NCBI GenBank assembly: GCA_016718315.1 | Contig: JADKDV010000001.1 | Coordinates: 558,001 to 622,000 of the forward strand | Origin: Candidatus Obscuribacter sp. | Lineage (GTDB): Bacteria > Cyanobacteriota > Vampirovibrionia > Obscuribacterales > Obscuribacteraceae | Reading direction: 5' to 3' | DNA length: 64,000 nt | Part shown: positions 44,114 to 53,050 of the stretch, piece after piece | How the letters are laid out: each line of letters starts with the position of its first letter | Position numbering within the stretch: position 1 is the first letter of the stretch | Made by a program: the position numbers and the translations under genes | The notes under the pieces: model-generated | What the model was told of the DNA's origin: nothing | Database searches by the model: none | Seen by the model: the letters and a program-made list of their open reading frames with translations, nothing else

Positions 44114-45463
44114 TCACGAAGTGAAAGCATGGTCGGCCACGCCGGCATGCTCAGTACGGTGCCATGTCGAAACCTGCTTGCCAAATAGGATTTTGGAGAA
44201 GGAGACAGCGATAACAGGCACCCAGTGAGCGTAGATATACATCGTGACGAGGATACTACGGATGGTTGCTTTGAGCACCGAGATTGGTGCCCTGTAAATG
44301 CGTAGGGAGATAAAGACGTTGACCTGGCTGACGACAAATATGCCGAGAGCGACCAGAGCAAGGAATACTCCATGAGTAGGAGTACCGGTAACCAAATTGA
44401 TGATTTCGGAGCCGGCCTCAAGGAGCATCAAAGCTGGTACCACAAAATAAACAGTAAATACGAGTGTGTCTAATCTCTCAACTAAGGACAAACGGGTTGG
44501 TGAGTTGAGCGGAAAAATGTAGTCGAGATACCGTCTGATACTGCCTTCAGCCCAGCGACGACGCTGACGCAACAAACCTTTGAGTGTTGGTACAGCCTCT
44601 TCCCAGACCACCGTATCTGGTGAAAAGGTAATATCCCAGTTATTAACGAGCAACCGCATGCTGAGATCGAGGTCATCGGTAATAGCTTTGTTATTCCAGC
44701 CGCCCACATCGACCAGAGCCTGTCTTTTGACGAGCTGTCCGTTACCACGTAACTCAACAGCACCACCGATGAGGTCGCGAGACACCTGAAAGTAAGAATC
44801 AAGAGCGTACTCGGTGTCCTGGCAATCCACCAGGAAGCCTTTTTGATACTCATACATGCGCTTTTGCGCCTGGACAGCACCAACGTTTTCGGGAGCGAGG
44901 CAGGGCAAAATCTTGGTCAAAAAGTCAGGTGCAACCGATGCATCAGCATCAAACACTGCCATTACGTCGCCTTTGCAAAGAGCCAGGGCTTCGTTGAGGG
45001 CGGCAGACTTACCAGGGCATGAGCCAGGCTCACGAATCAAGACCTGCAAATCGGGAAACTCGCCCTGCAAACGCTTGAGGATGTCAGGCATGGAGTCGGT
45101 AGACATATCGTCCACGACCCAGACTTTGTAGTCGTCATAATCGATTTTAAAGAGATTGCGAACTGTGGTCTCAATGACTCTCGATTCATTTTTAGCCGAG
45201 ATAAGAATATCCACAGACGGGTGATAGTCCTGAGAGCCTTTGGCAGTAACGGCTTCCAGACTTTTTATCGCTTGCCCACGCTTTTGGGTCTTAGCCCGGT
45301 GACGGCTTTGAGCCGAAAGCAGCCAGATGCTATGCCCAGCCATCATGCAGGCAGCAATGCTGAGGATAAACAAGATTTCTGGACCAGTGACGTAGCTATC
45401 GATTGCCTTGAGAGCAACCCAAATCAAAACAGTCAGTCCGATCAAGACGATTCTATTGCGCAT
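44114..45463 (-). CDS. Processive family 2 glycosyltransferase (membrane)
   Basis: A 449-residue inner-membrane GT2 enzyme, the type that makes and may extrude beta-linked polysaccharide (cellulose, PNAG or hyaluronan class). Two N-terminal membrane segments precede the catalytic domain: VDILISAKNESRVIETTVRN, VWVVDDMSTDS, the DxD motif in VMAVFDADASVAPDF, GGWNNKAITDDLDLS (acceptor TED-type motif) and QRRRWAEGSIRRYLDY (the QxxRW motif of processive enzymes). Three or four membrane segments follow. ATG 45463 or GTG 45472 is the likely start, both after AGAGGAAG. No bcs or pga partner genes are adjacent, so the polymer is unknown. Confidence 0.88.
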   Translation of the reverse strand: MRNRIVLIGLTVLIWVALKAIDSYVTGPEILFILSIAACMMAGHSIWLLSAQSRHRAKTQKRGQAIKSLEAVTAKGSQDYHPSVDILISAKNESRVIETTVRNLFKIDYDDYKVWVVDDMSTDSMPDILKRLQGEFPDLQVLIREPGSCPGKSAALNEALALCKGDVMAVFDADASVAPDFLTKILPCLAPENVGAVQAQKRMYEYQKGFLVDCQDTEYALDSYFQVSRDLIGGAVELRGNGQLVKRQALVDVGGWNNKAITDDLDLSMRLLVNNWDITFSPDTVVWEEAVPTLKGLLRQRRRWAEGSIRRYLDYIFPLNSPTRLSLVERLDTLVFTVYFVVPALMLLEAGSEIINLVTGTPTHGVFLALVALGIFVVSQVNVFISLRIYRAPISVLKATIRSILVTMYIYAHWVPVIAVSFSKILFGKQVSTWHRTEHAGVADHAFTS

Positions 45464-45636
45464 AATCTGCACAGCTTCCTCTAGGAGTACACATATATAG
45501 TCTATTGGATTGTGGCAACATGGCAACTCATTTGAGACAGGTAATCAAATGTTTAGGTAGCAAAGTCCTCTTTAAAAGCCGGCAAAAGCCATGCCTGGCT
45601 TACTCTCCAGCCTGACTGGCAGTTGCAGCAGGCACT

Positions 45637-46980
45637 TTACTTCCCGGCATCTAAACGCTTAATTCGCTCAGCACTGCGAGCATGATTAACAAGCCCCATG
45701 ACAAGGGTAGGCAGCCCCACAATCAAAAGTGTGGTCGAAACCCCACCTGGAATATTGTCTGCCGAAATACCGGCCAGGACCACAGGGATAGTGGATGCAG
45801 CCGACATGGCAGTATTCTGAGCGGCAAAAACCTTACCGCGCATATCCTCCGGAATGGAAGCTTGCAATAGCGATTGAGTCGGTACTGCCACAAAAGCCGA
45901 AGAAAGACCAATCATGGCGGCTAAAAGAAGCGGAAAGAACATAAGTGGCCCATTAAAGTAGACCCCATGCATACCGATTGAAGGAAAGACATATTCCTGG
46001 ATAAAGCCGAGACTGCCCAGCAAGCTCATGAATAGACCAAGCAAACCAAAGCCACGATGGGCCATGAGAGATGGATTTACATGGGCTAAATAGTGCCCCA
46101 CGATAAAATTACCGATGCCCATGCCCACACCGGCAGCAGCAACGATATAGCCAAATTTAGAAGCCTCAAGGTGCATTACTTGCTGGGAGAGTGCCACGGC
46201 AATGACATTGAGCGTAATCATGGTGGAAAACAGAAAGGTGATTTTGAGAATTGCCTTAAAGACGATGGCATTGTTGGCGATATAAGCAATGCCTATGCGC
46301 AAATCCTCCCACCACAGATTTTCGTGGCGCACGACGCGCTTGTTGTCTTTGATACGCAAGACAAAAAGTCCAGCCAAAAAGAAACCACAAGCCACAGCAT
46401 ATGGTGCCTTACCAATACCTGTAGCGCTGACAATCGGGTCACCGATGGCAAAGCCAAAACCAAGGGCAATCATCATTGTTGTAAAAAACAACGAGTTGGC
46501 CGCGTATAGCTCTTCTTTTTTGACCAGCCGAGGAATGGAGGATGACTCAGCCGGAGCAAAAAACTGCGAACCAATCGAGATCAAAAATGCCAGTCCAAAA
46601 GCAGCTACTGGTGACTCTTTGATAAAGGGAGCGCCAATAAGACAAACGAGAGCAGCCCTGACAAAATTAGATATGCATAGTACTGCTTTGTTAGACCATC
46701 TATCCACATACACACCAGCCAATGGACTGAGTAAAATGGCTGGTATCGTAAATGCGACATACAGATCTGAAGTGAGCTGAGCAGCACCAAAATGACGTCC
46801 GGCAATAGTGGCCGTACCACCAGCTGTCAATACCGCCACAAAGAGCACAAACACGGCACGGTCTGCAAACTGACTAAAAATCTGGGCAATCCAGAGAGCC
46901 ATAAACTGCTGATTTTTAAACAGGCTATGAAAACCCGCTTTGGCAGTTATTTCTTCTTGCTCAGTAGTTGGTAATGACAC
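45637..46980 (-). CDS. MFS transporter (MFS_3/enterobactin-exporter type)
   Basis: A 447-residue 12-segment permease. It opens FKNQQFMALWIAQIFSQFAD and has the MFS loop VDRWSNKAVLCISNFVRAAL between segments 2 and 3 (G-x-x-x-D-R-x-x-R/K-K motif A). It also has FFAPAESSSIPRLVKKEELY and AVPTQSLLQASIPEDMRGKV, typical of the MFS_3 group that exports drugs, siderophores or lysophospholipids. The probable start is GTG 46980, 21 bases after lpxA on the same strand, so it is probably in the fabZ-lpxA operon. Lipid-related export is possible but unproven. Confidence 0.85.
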   Translation of the reverse strand: MSLPTTEQEEITAKAGFHSLFKNQQFMALWIAQIFSQFADRAVFVLFVAVLTAGGTATIAGRHFGAAQLTSDLYVAFTIPAILLSPLAGVYVDRWSNKAVLCISNFVRAALVCLIGAPFIKESPVAAFGLAFLISIGSQFFAPAESSSIPRLVKKEELYAANSLFFTTMMIALGFGFAIGDPIVSATGIGKAPYAVACGFFLAGLFVLRIKDNKRVVRHENLWWEDLRIGIAYIANNAIVFKAILKITFLFSTMITLNVIAVALSQQVMHLEASKFGYIVAAAGVGMGIGNFIVGHYLAHVNPSLMAHRGFGLLGLFMSLLGSLGFIQEYVFPSIGMHGVYFNGPLMFFPLLLAAMIGLSSAFVAVPTQSLLQASIPEDMRGKVFAAQNTAMSAASTIPVVLAGISADNIPGGVSTTLLIVGLPTLVMGLVNHARSAERIKRLDAGK

Positions 46981-47001
46981 AAGGCTACCCGGATTTCTTA
47001 A

Positions 47002-47799
47002 TTAGTCTTCCTCTTCTGCCCATGCGTTGTCGACTTTTTTGATGACGCCGCGCTTTGAGCTACGATAAAACTCTATTATTTCCTGTACTTCTTTATGTTG
47101 CCCATAAGTTTCCTCAACTTTAATCAAAGCCTGGGTGTTATTAAGGCCTGAGCGGTTGAGGATGACATAGCTCTGCTTGATGGCAGAGCGTAGCTCAGCA
47201 CTATACTTTTGGCGTCTCATGCCAATCAGGTTGACTGAACGAGCCGACATAGGACGTCCGTCTGCTGTGCAAAAGGGAGGCACGTCCAATCTAGTGGCCG
47301 AAAAACCAGAGATCATCACCATGCGACCAACTCTGCAATGCTGGTGAAACACGGTTAAACCGCCAATGACAGCATAGTCTCCGACTTGACAATGCCCAGC
47401 GAAAGTGGCGGTATTAGCCATTATCACACCATTGCCGACTTTGCAGTCATGAGCGATATGACTGTAAGCCATCAAAAAACAGTCACTGCCGATGGTGGTA
47501 AAGCGATCACCTGTGCCACGATGGATGGTGACATATTCACGCAGTGTGGTACGGTCACCAACTATGACACCAGTGGGTTCGTTCTTGTAGCTCAGGTCCT
47601 GGGGTTCAAGCCCGACAGTAACACCGGGAAAGAAGCGGCAATTCTCACCAATAGTGGTGTGACCATCAATGACAGCATGACTGCCAACACGTGTGCCAGC
47701 TCCTATGGTGACATTTTCACCAATGACGGCATAAGGCTCTACTACTACTGTTTCGTGGAGCTTGGCCCCACTATGGATGATGGCAGTGGGATGTATCAA
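47002..47799 (-). CDS. lpxA: UDP-N-acetylglucosamine acyltransferase
   Basis: A 265-residue enzyme that puts the first 3-hydroxyacyl chain on UDP-GlcNAc in lipid A synthesis. The left-handed beta helix of hexapeptide repeats is obvious (GENVTIGAGTRVGSHAVIDG, HTTIGENCRFFPGVTVG). Family motifs: EPTGVIVGDRTTLREYVTIH then RGT, AYSHIAHDCKVGNGVIMANT (catalytic His in AHDC), and SVNLIGMRRQKYS. The C-terminal helical domain is complete. It lies 30 bases after fabZ, the normal fabZ-lpxA order, and implies a lipid A-containing outer membrane. Confidence 0.96.
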   Translation of the reverse strand: MIHPTAIIHSGAKLHETVVVEPYAVIGENVTIGAGTRVGSHAVIDGHTTIGENCRFFPGVTVGLEPQDLSYKNEPTGVIVGDRTTLREYVTIHRGTGDRFTTIGSDCFLMAYSHIAHDCKVGNGVIMANTATFAGHCQVGDYAVIGGLTVFHQHCRVGRMVMISGFSATRLDVPPFCTADGRPMSARSVNLIGMRRQKYSAELRSAIKQSYVILNRSGLNNTQALIKVEETYGQHKEVQEIIEFYRSSKRGVIKKVDNAWAEEED

Positions 47800-47829
47800 A
47801 GTAAAGTCACCATATAAATAAGGAGTGTA

Positions 47830-48294
47830 TTAGTTATTTTGTTCTTCGTCGGCAACCATGGCAAACGATATCTCGCCTTCGCAGGCAAGCTTGTCGCCCA
47901 CACGAGCAGAGCACTTCATTTTGCCCAGTGGTCCTCTCATTTTGACCAGTTCAACTTCCATATCAAGCCTGTCACCAGGTACGACCATGGTGCGGAATTT
48001 GAGACCATCCATGCCGGTGAAAACACCGAGCTTGCCTTTGTACTCGTCTGTGCAAAGTAAAGCAATGCAAGAGAGTTGAGCCATGGCTTCCACCATGAGC
48101 ACACCGGGCATTATTGGACGACCGGGAAAGTGTCCTTCAAAAAATTGCTCATTGGCAGTGAGATTTTTAAAGCCTTTAGCGGATTTACCTGGCTCCAGAT
48201 GGGTCACTCTATCCACCAGCAAAAATGGATAACGGTGTGGCAAAAGCTTTTTGATCTGGCGAATATCTAATTCCTGAGCGGTAACAGCTGTCAT
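47830..48294 (-). CDS. fabZ: 3-hydroxyacyl-ACP dehydratase FabZ
   Basis: A 154-residue hot-dog-fold dehydratase of fatty-acid synthesis. The signature LLPHRYPFLLVDRV carries the catalytic His, and FFEGHFPGRPIMPGVLMVEA followed by MAQ carries the catalytic Glu and central helix. ATG 48294 is chosen; GTG 48300, closer to GAGG, is possible. First gene of the fabZ-lpxA-MFS operon, divergent from folE. It shares its 3-hydroxyacyl-ACP substrate with LpxA, which explains the pairing. Confidence 0.95.
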   Translation of the reverse strand: MTAVTAQELDIRQIKKLLPHRYPFLLVDRVTHLEPGKSAKGFKNLTANEQFFEGHFPGRPIMPGVLMVEAMAQLSCIALLCTDEYKGKLGVFTGMDGLKFRTMVVPGDRLDMEVELVKMRGPLGKMKCSARVGDKLACEGEISFAMVADEEQNN

Positions 48295-48487
48295 GAACAC
48301 AAAACCTCAAAAAAACATCAATCAAAACCTTTAAGTATAACCTTTTATAGTCTGAGGTGATAAACGGTCATATTCCTCAACTTTTGCTAGGATTTCAAAG
48401 GCGAAGTCAAGATAATATGTTCTGCTCAAGATTCACCGTTCGTACACAAATCGGCGCTAATCTTGATAACACTTACCGAGGCAACAC

Positions 48488-49162
48488 ATGAAAACATCTG
48501 CAAAGTACTCAGCTCAGGATTTTACTGCCGACACGGCTACTGTAGCGCCTGCCAGTGATTGCTTTGCCATGGAGCTGAGCGAAGGAACCACTACTCGTAC
48601 ATTTGACAGAGCCAAAATCCGCCAGGCTGTGCGCCAGATATTAGAAGCAATTGGCGAAGACCCAGACAGAGAAGGCTTACTGGAAACTCCTGACCGGGTC
48701 GCCAGGATGTATTTTGAATTGACCAGTGGCATGGATACGAGTATTGCCAGTCAAATCAGTTGTGAATTTTTAGAAGAGAAAGCAGGACTGGTCCTAGTCC
48801 GTGACATCAACTTTGCCAGCACTTGTGAACATCACATGCTGCCTTTTACCGGTGTCGCCCACGTCGCCTACCTGCCCAGAGAGGGTCGTATCACTGGTCT
48901 ATCAAAACTGGCCAGAGTGGTAGAAGTTGCAAGTAAAAGACTACAAGTACAAGAAAGACTGACAGCACAGATTGCCGATGCCATTGAAGACACACTAAAT
49001 CCCCTTGGCGTCTTTGTAATGGTCGAAGCCACCCACTCTTGCATGGTTTTGAGAGGCATCAAAAAGCCAGGTAGCAAAACAATCACAATGGACAGTCGGG
49101 GAGTTTATCTTGATGATAAAGATTCAAGAAACGAACTCTTGACCCTTCTTAGCCGTCCGTAA
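48488..49162 (+). CDS. folE: GTP cyclohydrolase I
   Basis: A 224-residue enzyme that converts GTP to dihydroneopterin triphosphate, the first step of folate synthesis. Motifs: GEDPDREGLLETPDRVARMY, the zinc site in STCEHHMLPFTGVAHVAYLP, the substrate site in GLSKLARVVEVASKRLQVQE and the second zinc Cys in ATHSCMVLRGIKKPGS. The first 35 residues are a nonconserved extension, and the core is of normal length. CCGAGGCAACAC precedes the ATG. A small hairpin follows the stop. Confidence 0.96.
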   Translation: MKTSAKYSAQDFTADTATVAPASDCFAMELSEGTTTRTFDRAKIRQAVRQILEAIGEDPDREGLLETPDRVARMYFELTSGMDTSIASQISCEFLEEKAGLVLVRDINFASTCEHHMLPFTGVAHVAYLPREGRITGLSKLARVVEVASKRLQVQERLTAQIADAIEDTLNPLGVFVMVEATHSCMVLRGIKKPGSKTITMDSRGVYLDDKDSRNELLTLLSRP

Positions 49163-49195
49163 ACTTGAATTAGCCTGGCAGCGCGCATAAAATAT

Positions 49196-49220
49196 GGATG
49201 CTTTGAAGCATCCAATTTTG
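49196..49220 (+). terminator. Hairpin after folE, possible weak terminator
   Basis: GGATGCTT-TG-AAGCATCC is a perfect 8-base-pair stem followed by AATTTTG. The short T-run makes termination weak. It sits 33 bases past folE and just before the phosphoesterase ribosome site. Confidence 0.5.
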
Positions 49221-49234
49221 TTGAGGAAATAGTC

Positions 49235-50500
49235 ATAGGTTCCGAAGACCCTAAGTTCACGCTGACGCGCAGAACCTTTTTATTCTCTGCTCTGGCTGTG
49301 ACGGCCGGGCTTTCACGCGGAATTTTGCCTGGTGGTTTGACGGCCCAGGCTCAGTCCACACCGTCCTTTAGTTTTGCCTATATAACAGATACGCATTTAG
49401 CCACCGGCTTACCAGACAATGTCAAACTGCTGGCCGAGAGCCAATTGTTCTTGCAAAACGCAGTCAAGACCATCCGCGAACAAGAAGTCGACTTTGTCTT
49501 GCTTGGTGGAGACCAGGTGGAAGGTCCGGGTCGCGATGACATCCACTGGCAGTTATATGTAGATATCATCCAGACCCTCGAAAAACCCTGGTACTTTGTC
49601 CTGGGCGAGCAAGATATCTCAGGACCACAGCCAGTCGACAAGCAACGGACCTACGGACCAGACTTTAAGGGCAAGGGTATTACCACTGGCGAATCCTACT
49701 GGTCACTGGACCCGGTCAATGGCGTACATCTGATTGGTCTGGATACAGCCAAAGCCAATAGCAATACCGGTGAGCTAAGAAGCGCACAACTAGATTGGCT
49801 CAAAAGCGACCTCAAAGCCAATCACGGCAAATTTACTATTGTTGCCGGACACCATCCTCTTTTGCCGCCTGCGCCTTATGACTCAGGTCCTCCCTGGGAC
49901 GAATACATCGTCAGCCAGGGCGCTCAAGCCCGTGAAATCCTGGGCAGTAGCCGTGATGTAAAACTGGTTTTAAATGGCCATATCGGCATATCCAAAGTGC
50001 AAAAAGAGCGTGACATCTGGTATGTCTCAGCGGCAGGTCTCGTTATCTATCCCTGTCAGTTTAAGATTTTTAGAGTTAATGGCAATGGCATCACGATTGA
50101 GACTTATCAGGTGAGCTATCCAGCCCTCGTCAAAAAAGCTAAAACCGCCTTATCGACAGCCCGTGTTTGCTTCCAGTACGACAGCAAAAAGCCCCAGCTC
50201 TATATGCAGCTGACTGAGGGAGATGCTCTAGACAACAACTGTCTCTTGCCTCTGACACCAGGAGCAGTGCCTGTTAAAACCGGCAAAAAAGACAAGAAGA
50301 AAAAGCCGGCAAAAAAACCAGCCAAAGTTAAAGCCAAAAAAGAAGACAAAAAGTCCAAAGTAAAATCTGAGCCAGGACCTCTCCAGGCTCCCCAGCCTGC
50401 CCCTCAACAAGATGTTAAGGGAGCACCAGAAGTTGTCCCATCAGGCGCAGTAACTGCGCCCGTGCCGACAACAGTGATACCAGACAGCCAGACAAAATAA
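49235..50500 (+). CDS. Tat-exported calcineurin-like metallophosphoesterase
   Basis: The phosphoesterase domain is clear: FAYITDTHLA (metal-binding D-x-H), VDFVLLGGDQVE (GGDxxE/N), YFVLGEQD, VAGHHPLL and LVLNGHIG (GH). The frame is open upstream of the first usual start (GTG 49298) and there encodes a twin-arginine signal, FTLTRRTFLFSALAVTAGLS. The protein therefore almost certainly begins earlier, yet no ATG, GTG or TTG is in frame. An ATA at 49235 lies 8 bases after GAGG and is my best guess; an indel is the alternative. The C terminus is a Lys/Pro/Ala-rich tail of about 90 residues. It probably acts in the periplasm or on the surface; substrate unknown. Confidence 0.8.
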   Translation: MGSEDPKFTLTRRTFLFSALAVTAGLSRGILPGGLTAQAQSTPSFSFAYITDTHLATGLPDNVKLLAESQLFLQNAVKTIREQEVDFVLLGGDQVEGPGRDDIHWQLYVDIIQTLEKPWYFVLGEQDISGPQPVDKQRTYGPDFKGKGITTGESYWSLDPVNGVHLIGLDTAKANSNTGELRSAQLDWLKSDLKANHGKFTIVAGHHPLLPPAPYDSGPPWDEYIVSQGAQAREILGSSRDVKLVLNGHIGISKVQKERDIWYVSAAGLVIYPCQFKIFRVNGNGITIETYQVSYPALVKKAKTALSTARVCFQYDSKKPQLYMQLTEGDALDNNCLLPLTPGAVPVKTGKKDKKKKPAKKPAKVKAKKEDKKSKVKSEPGPLQAPQPAPQQDVKGAPEVVPSGAVTAPVPTTVIPDSQTK

Positions 50501-50509
50501 GTGGGGAAA

Positions 50510-51361
50510 ATGGATAAGCAGACAAAGGCCAAAGACTTTGGTGGTATCACAAGTGGTGGACATACCCCACTGACTTACAACAGCTATTTGATGGTGGACG
50601 CCCTCAAAAATTTGCAGGTCTGTCAATCCAGTCCAGCGCACCATGACGAGCCTCTCTTTATCGTCATCCACCAGGCTTACGAGCTATGGTTTAAGCTAAT
50701 CATCCATGAGCTAGATCTTGTTGTCGAATTGCTCAATCAAAACAATGTCCGTCGCGCCACCCACTTTATGAGGCGCGTTGTAGCTATCATGAAGCTCCTG
50801 GTGCAACAAATACATATCCTCGAAACGATGACACCCAGGGACTTTTTGGGTTTTAGAGATAACCTCAACCCGGCTTCTGGATTTCAGTCCTCTCAATTTA
50901 GAGAGATAGAATTTATGTCCGGGCTCAAAGAAGAGCGCATGCTACAGCACTTCCAAAAAGACGAAGGCGCTTACAAGATATTGCAAAAGCGCTTTAGCGA
51001 ACCGAGCCTCGGTGATATTTTTTATGCTCTTTTGCGCCGAGAGTATGGCTTTGAGCTACCTCAACCACTGCCCGGCGCCGACGAACAAACCATAAAAGAA
51101 ATGGAAGCCGTGCGCATTGAAGAGTTACTCAAACTCTATGACGAGAACACTGCATTTGGTGACTTGCTAGATCTAGCCGAATCCTTTATCGATCTCGACG
51201 AGCTAACCAGCCTCTGGCGCACCAATCACGTCACTGTAGTGGAGCGCATCATCGGCTTCAAACGCGGTACAGGCGGCTCCGAAGGAGTAGGCTATTTGCG
51301 CAGTACACTAACCAAACGTGGCTTCCCCGACCTCTGGAATCTCAGAACTGAGCTTAAATAA
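50510..51361 (+). CDS. kynA: Tryptophan 2,3-dioxygenase
   Basis: A 283-residue heme enzyme opening the indole ring of L-tryptophan to N-formylkynurenine. Family motifs: TYNSYLMVDALKNLQ, PAHHDEPLFIVIHQAYELWF followed by KLIIHEL (substrate-binding region with distal His), PRDFLGFRDNLNPASGFQS, and the axial heme His region NHVTVVERIIGFKRGTGGSE. ATG 50510 is preferred to GTG 50501, which overlaps the spacing of GTGGGGAAA. It starts 9 bases after the phosphoesterase stop and is followed at once by the VOC gene. No kynB or kynU is nearby. Confidence 0.95.
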   Translation: MDKQTKAKDFGGITSGGHTPLTYNSYLMVDALKNLQVCQSSPAHHDEPLFIVIHQAYELWFKLIIHELDLVVELLNQNNVRRATHFMRRVVAIMKLLVQQIHILETMTPRDFLGFRDNLNPASGFQSSQFREIEFMSGLKEERMLQHFQKDEGAYKILQKRFSEPSLGDIFYALLRREYGFELPQPLPGADEQTIKEMEAVRIEELLKLYDENTAFGDLLDLAESFIDLDELTSLWRTNHVTVVERIIGFKRGTGGSEGVGYLRSTLTKRGFPDLWNLRTELK

Positions 51362-51362
51362 A

Positions 51363-51671
51363 ATGACAACCAAAGAAGATCTCGATAGCATCGATCACAT
51401 TGCCATATCCGTAAATGACATCAAATCAGCGCTAGAGTTTTATCTAAAGTCTTTTAAGTGTAAAGTCGTCTATCAGGATGATACCTGGGCCTTTATAGAG
51501 TTTGGCAATATCAAGCTGGCTCTAGTGATACCCGAGCAGCATCCACCTCATATTGCATTTGTCAGCCCCAAAGCCGAAGAATTTGGACCGCTAAAGACTC
51601 ACCGGGACGGAACTCGCTCAATCTATATAAAGGATCCCAGCGATAACACATTGGAAATAATGGCACCTTGA
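51363..51671 (+). CDS. VOC (glyoxalase/bleomycin-resistance-like) protein
   Basis: A 102-residue single-domain VOC protein: SIDHIAISVNDIKSALEFYL opens the first beta-alpha-beta unit, and RSIYIKDPSDNTLEIMAP closes the second with the metal-binding Glu near the end. Its ATG directly follows the kynA stop (spacing 1 base), so it is in the same operon. Possible roles are metal-dependent lyase or dioxygenase accessory, or resistance binding protein; the sequence does not decide. Confidence 0.85.
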   Translation: MTTKEDLDSIDHIAISVNDIKSALEFYLKSFKCKVVYQDDTWAFIEFGNIKLALVIPEQHPPHIAFVSPKAEEFGPLKTHRDGTRSIYIKDPSDNTLEIMAP

Positions 51672-51680
51672 GGTTTTGAC

Positions 51681-53006
51681 GTGACAGACAGTAGCAAACC
51701 CAAACTATACGATGCCATCATTATTGGTGCAGGTCTGGCTGGACTGACTTGTGCCAACCAGTTGCTCAAGGACGGCTTCAGTCCGCTTCTTCTGGAAGCC
51801 TCAGACGCTCCAGGCGGCAGGGTGCGCACCGACATCGTGGACGGTTTTCGCCTGGACCGCGGCTTTCAGGTATTTTTAAGCGCCTACCCTGAAGCCGCTC
51901 ACACTCTTGATTATGCTCGTCTGGATTTGCAGAGTTTTTGCAGTGGCGCACTGGTGCGGCTGGGCGGTACTTTTACCCGAGTAGCAGATCCTATCCGGGA
52001 GCCACAAGCACTCTTTGCCACTTTGACCTCTGATATTGGCTCACTACAAGACAAACTAAAAGTAGCCTACCTGCGTCAAAAGGTCATGAATATGCCTGTT
52101 GCTGAAATTTTCAGGCAGCCAGAACGCACAATATATAAGGCTCTTAAAGAGAGCTATGGCTTTAGCGATGCCATGATCGATCATTTTTTTAGACCATTTT
52201 TTGGTGGTATCACCCTTGATGCCTCACTGAGCGGCTCAAGCCGTATGTTTGAGTTTGTATTTAAGATGATGTCTGAAGGACTTGTCACTGTGCCAAGACT
52301 TGGTATGGGAGAAATCTCAAAACAGCTGGCCGGTAAAATTCCTGAGCAAAATCTACGCCTTAATTGCCGGGTCCAATCAATCGAACAACAAAACGGCAAT
52401 GACTCTGGTGATGCCCTCAAAGTGCTCTTAGCAGACGGCAGCAAACTACACGGCAGAGCAATTATCATCGCCACCGAGGGACCAGAAGCTCATAGACTCT
52501 GCCCCAGTATCGAAACACCAGAGTTTAAGCGCACGACCTGTCTCTATTTTGCGGCAGACAAAACACCTGTAAAAGAGGCCATCTTGCTGCTCAATGGCCA
52601 AACCGGCAAAGACGGGCTGATAAACAATATCTGTGTGATGAGCAATGCCTCAAAAGATCTGGCTCCCCCTGGACAACATCTGATATCTGTGACACTCCTT
52701 GGCGATACCAGTAAATGCTCGGATCTTGAGTCAACCGTTAAACAAGAAATGGTGCAGTGGTTTGGGGCTGAAGCCGACAAATATCGCCACCTGAAAACCT
52801 ATAATATTGCCCAAGCCTTGCCAGACCAGTCGCCGCCCTGGCTAGAAATCCCACAAAAGCCAGTAAAAGTAGCACTGGACGGGCAAAACATCTATGTATG
52901 TGGCGACTATAGAGACAATGGTTCTATCAACGGAGCAATGACCTCAGGCCGACGAACGGCACAACAAGTGCTCAAGGATCTAAAGATTACTGTCGGTTTA
53001 GCTTAA
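51681..53006 (+). CDS. FAD-dependent amine oxidase/protoporphyrinogen oxidase-like protein
   Basis: A 441-residue flavoprotein. The dinucleotide-binding motif is DAIIIGAGLAGLTCANQLLK, followed by LLLEASDAPGGRVRTDIVDG, the second FAD contact. The C terminus has the usual closing motif NIYVCGDYRDNGSINGAMTS followed by GRRTA. It belongs with NAD(P)-binding amino-oxidase proteins close to protoporphyrinogen oxidase and phytoene desaturase; the exact substrate is unclear. GTG 51681 follows TTGAGGTTTTGAC. It is the last gene of the run phosphoesterase-kynA-VOC-FAD. Confidence 0.85.
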   Translation: MTDSSKPKLYDAIIIGAGLAGLTCANQLLKDGFSPLLLEASDAPGGRVRTDIVDGFRLDRGFQVFLSAYPEAAHTLDYARLDLQSFCSGALVRLGGTFTRVADPIREPQALFATLTSDIGSLQDKLKVAYLRQKVMNMPVAEIFRQPERTIYKALKESYGFSDAMIDHFFRPFFGGITLDASLSGSSRMFEFVFKMMSEGLVTVPRLGMGEISKQLAGKIPEQNLRLNCRVQSIEQQNGNDSGDALKVLLADGSKLHGRAIIIATEGPEAHRLCPSIETPEFKRTTCLYFAADKTPVKEAILLLNGQTGKDGLINNICVMSNASKDLAPPGQHLISVTLLGDTSKCSDLESTVKQEMVQWFGAEADKYRHLKTYNIAQALPDQSPPWLEIPQKPVKVALDGQNIYVCGDYRDNGSINGAMTSGRRTAQQVLKDLKITVGLA

Positions 53007-53050
53007 GGTCTTTGCTAAAATCGAATTTACAATCACAGTGAAATTAGAAA

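Noticed and set aside
48301..48487. Riboswitch (THF or preQ1 type) ahead of folE
   Set aside because: I could not find the conserved core of either class; the region looks like an ordinary divergent promoter spacer.
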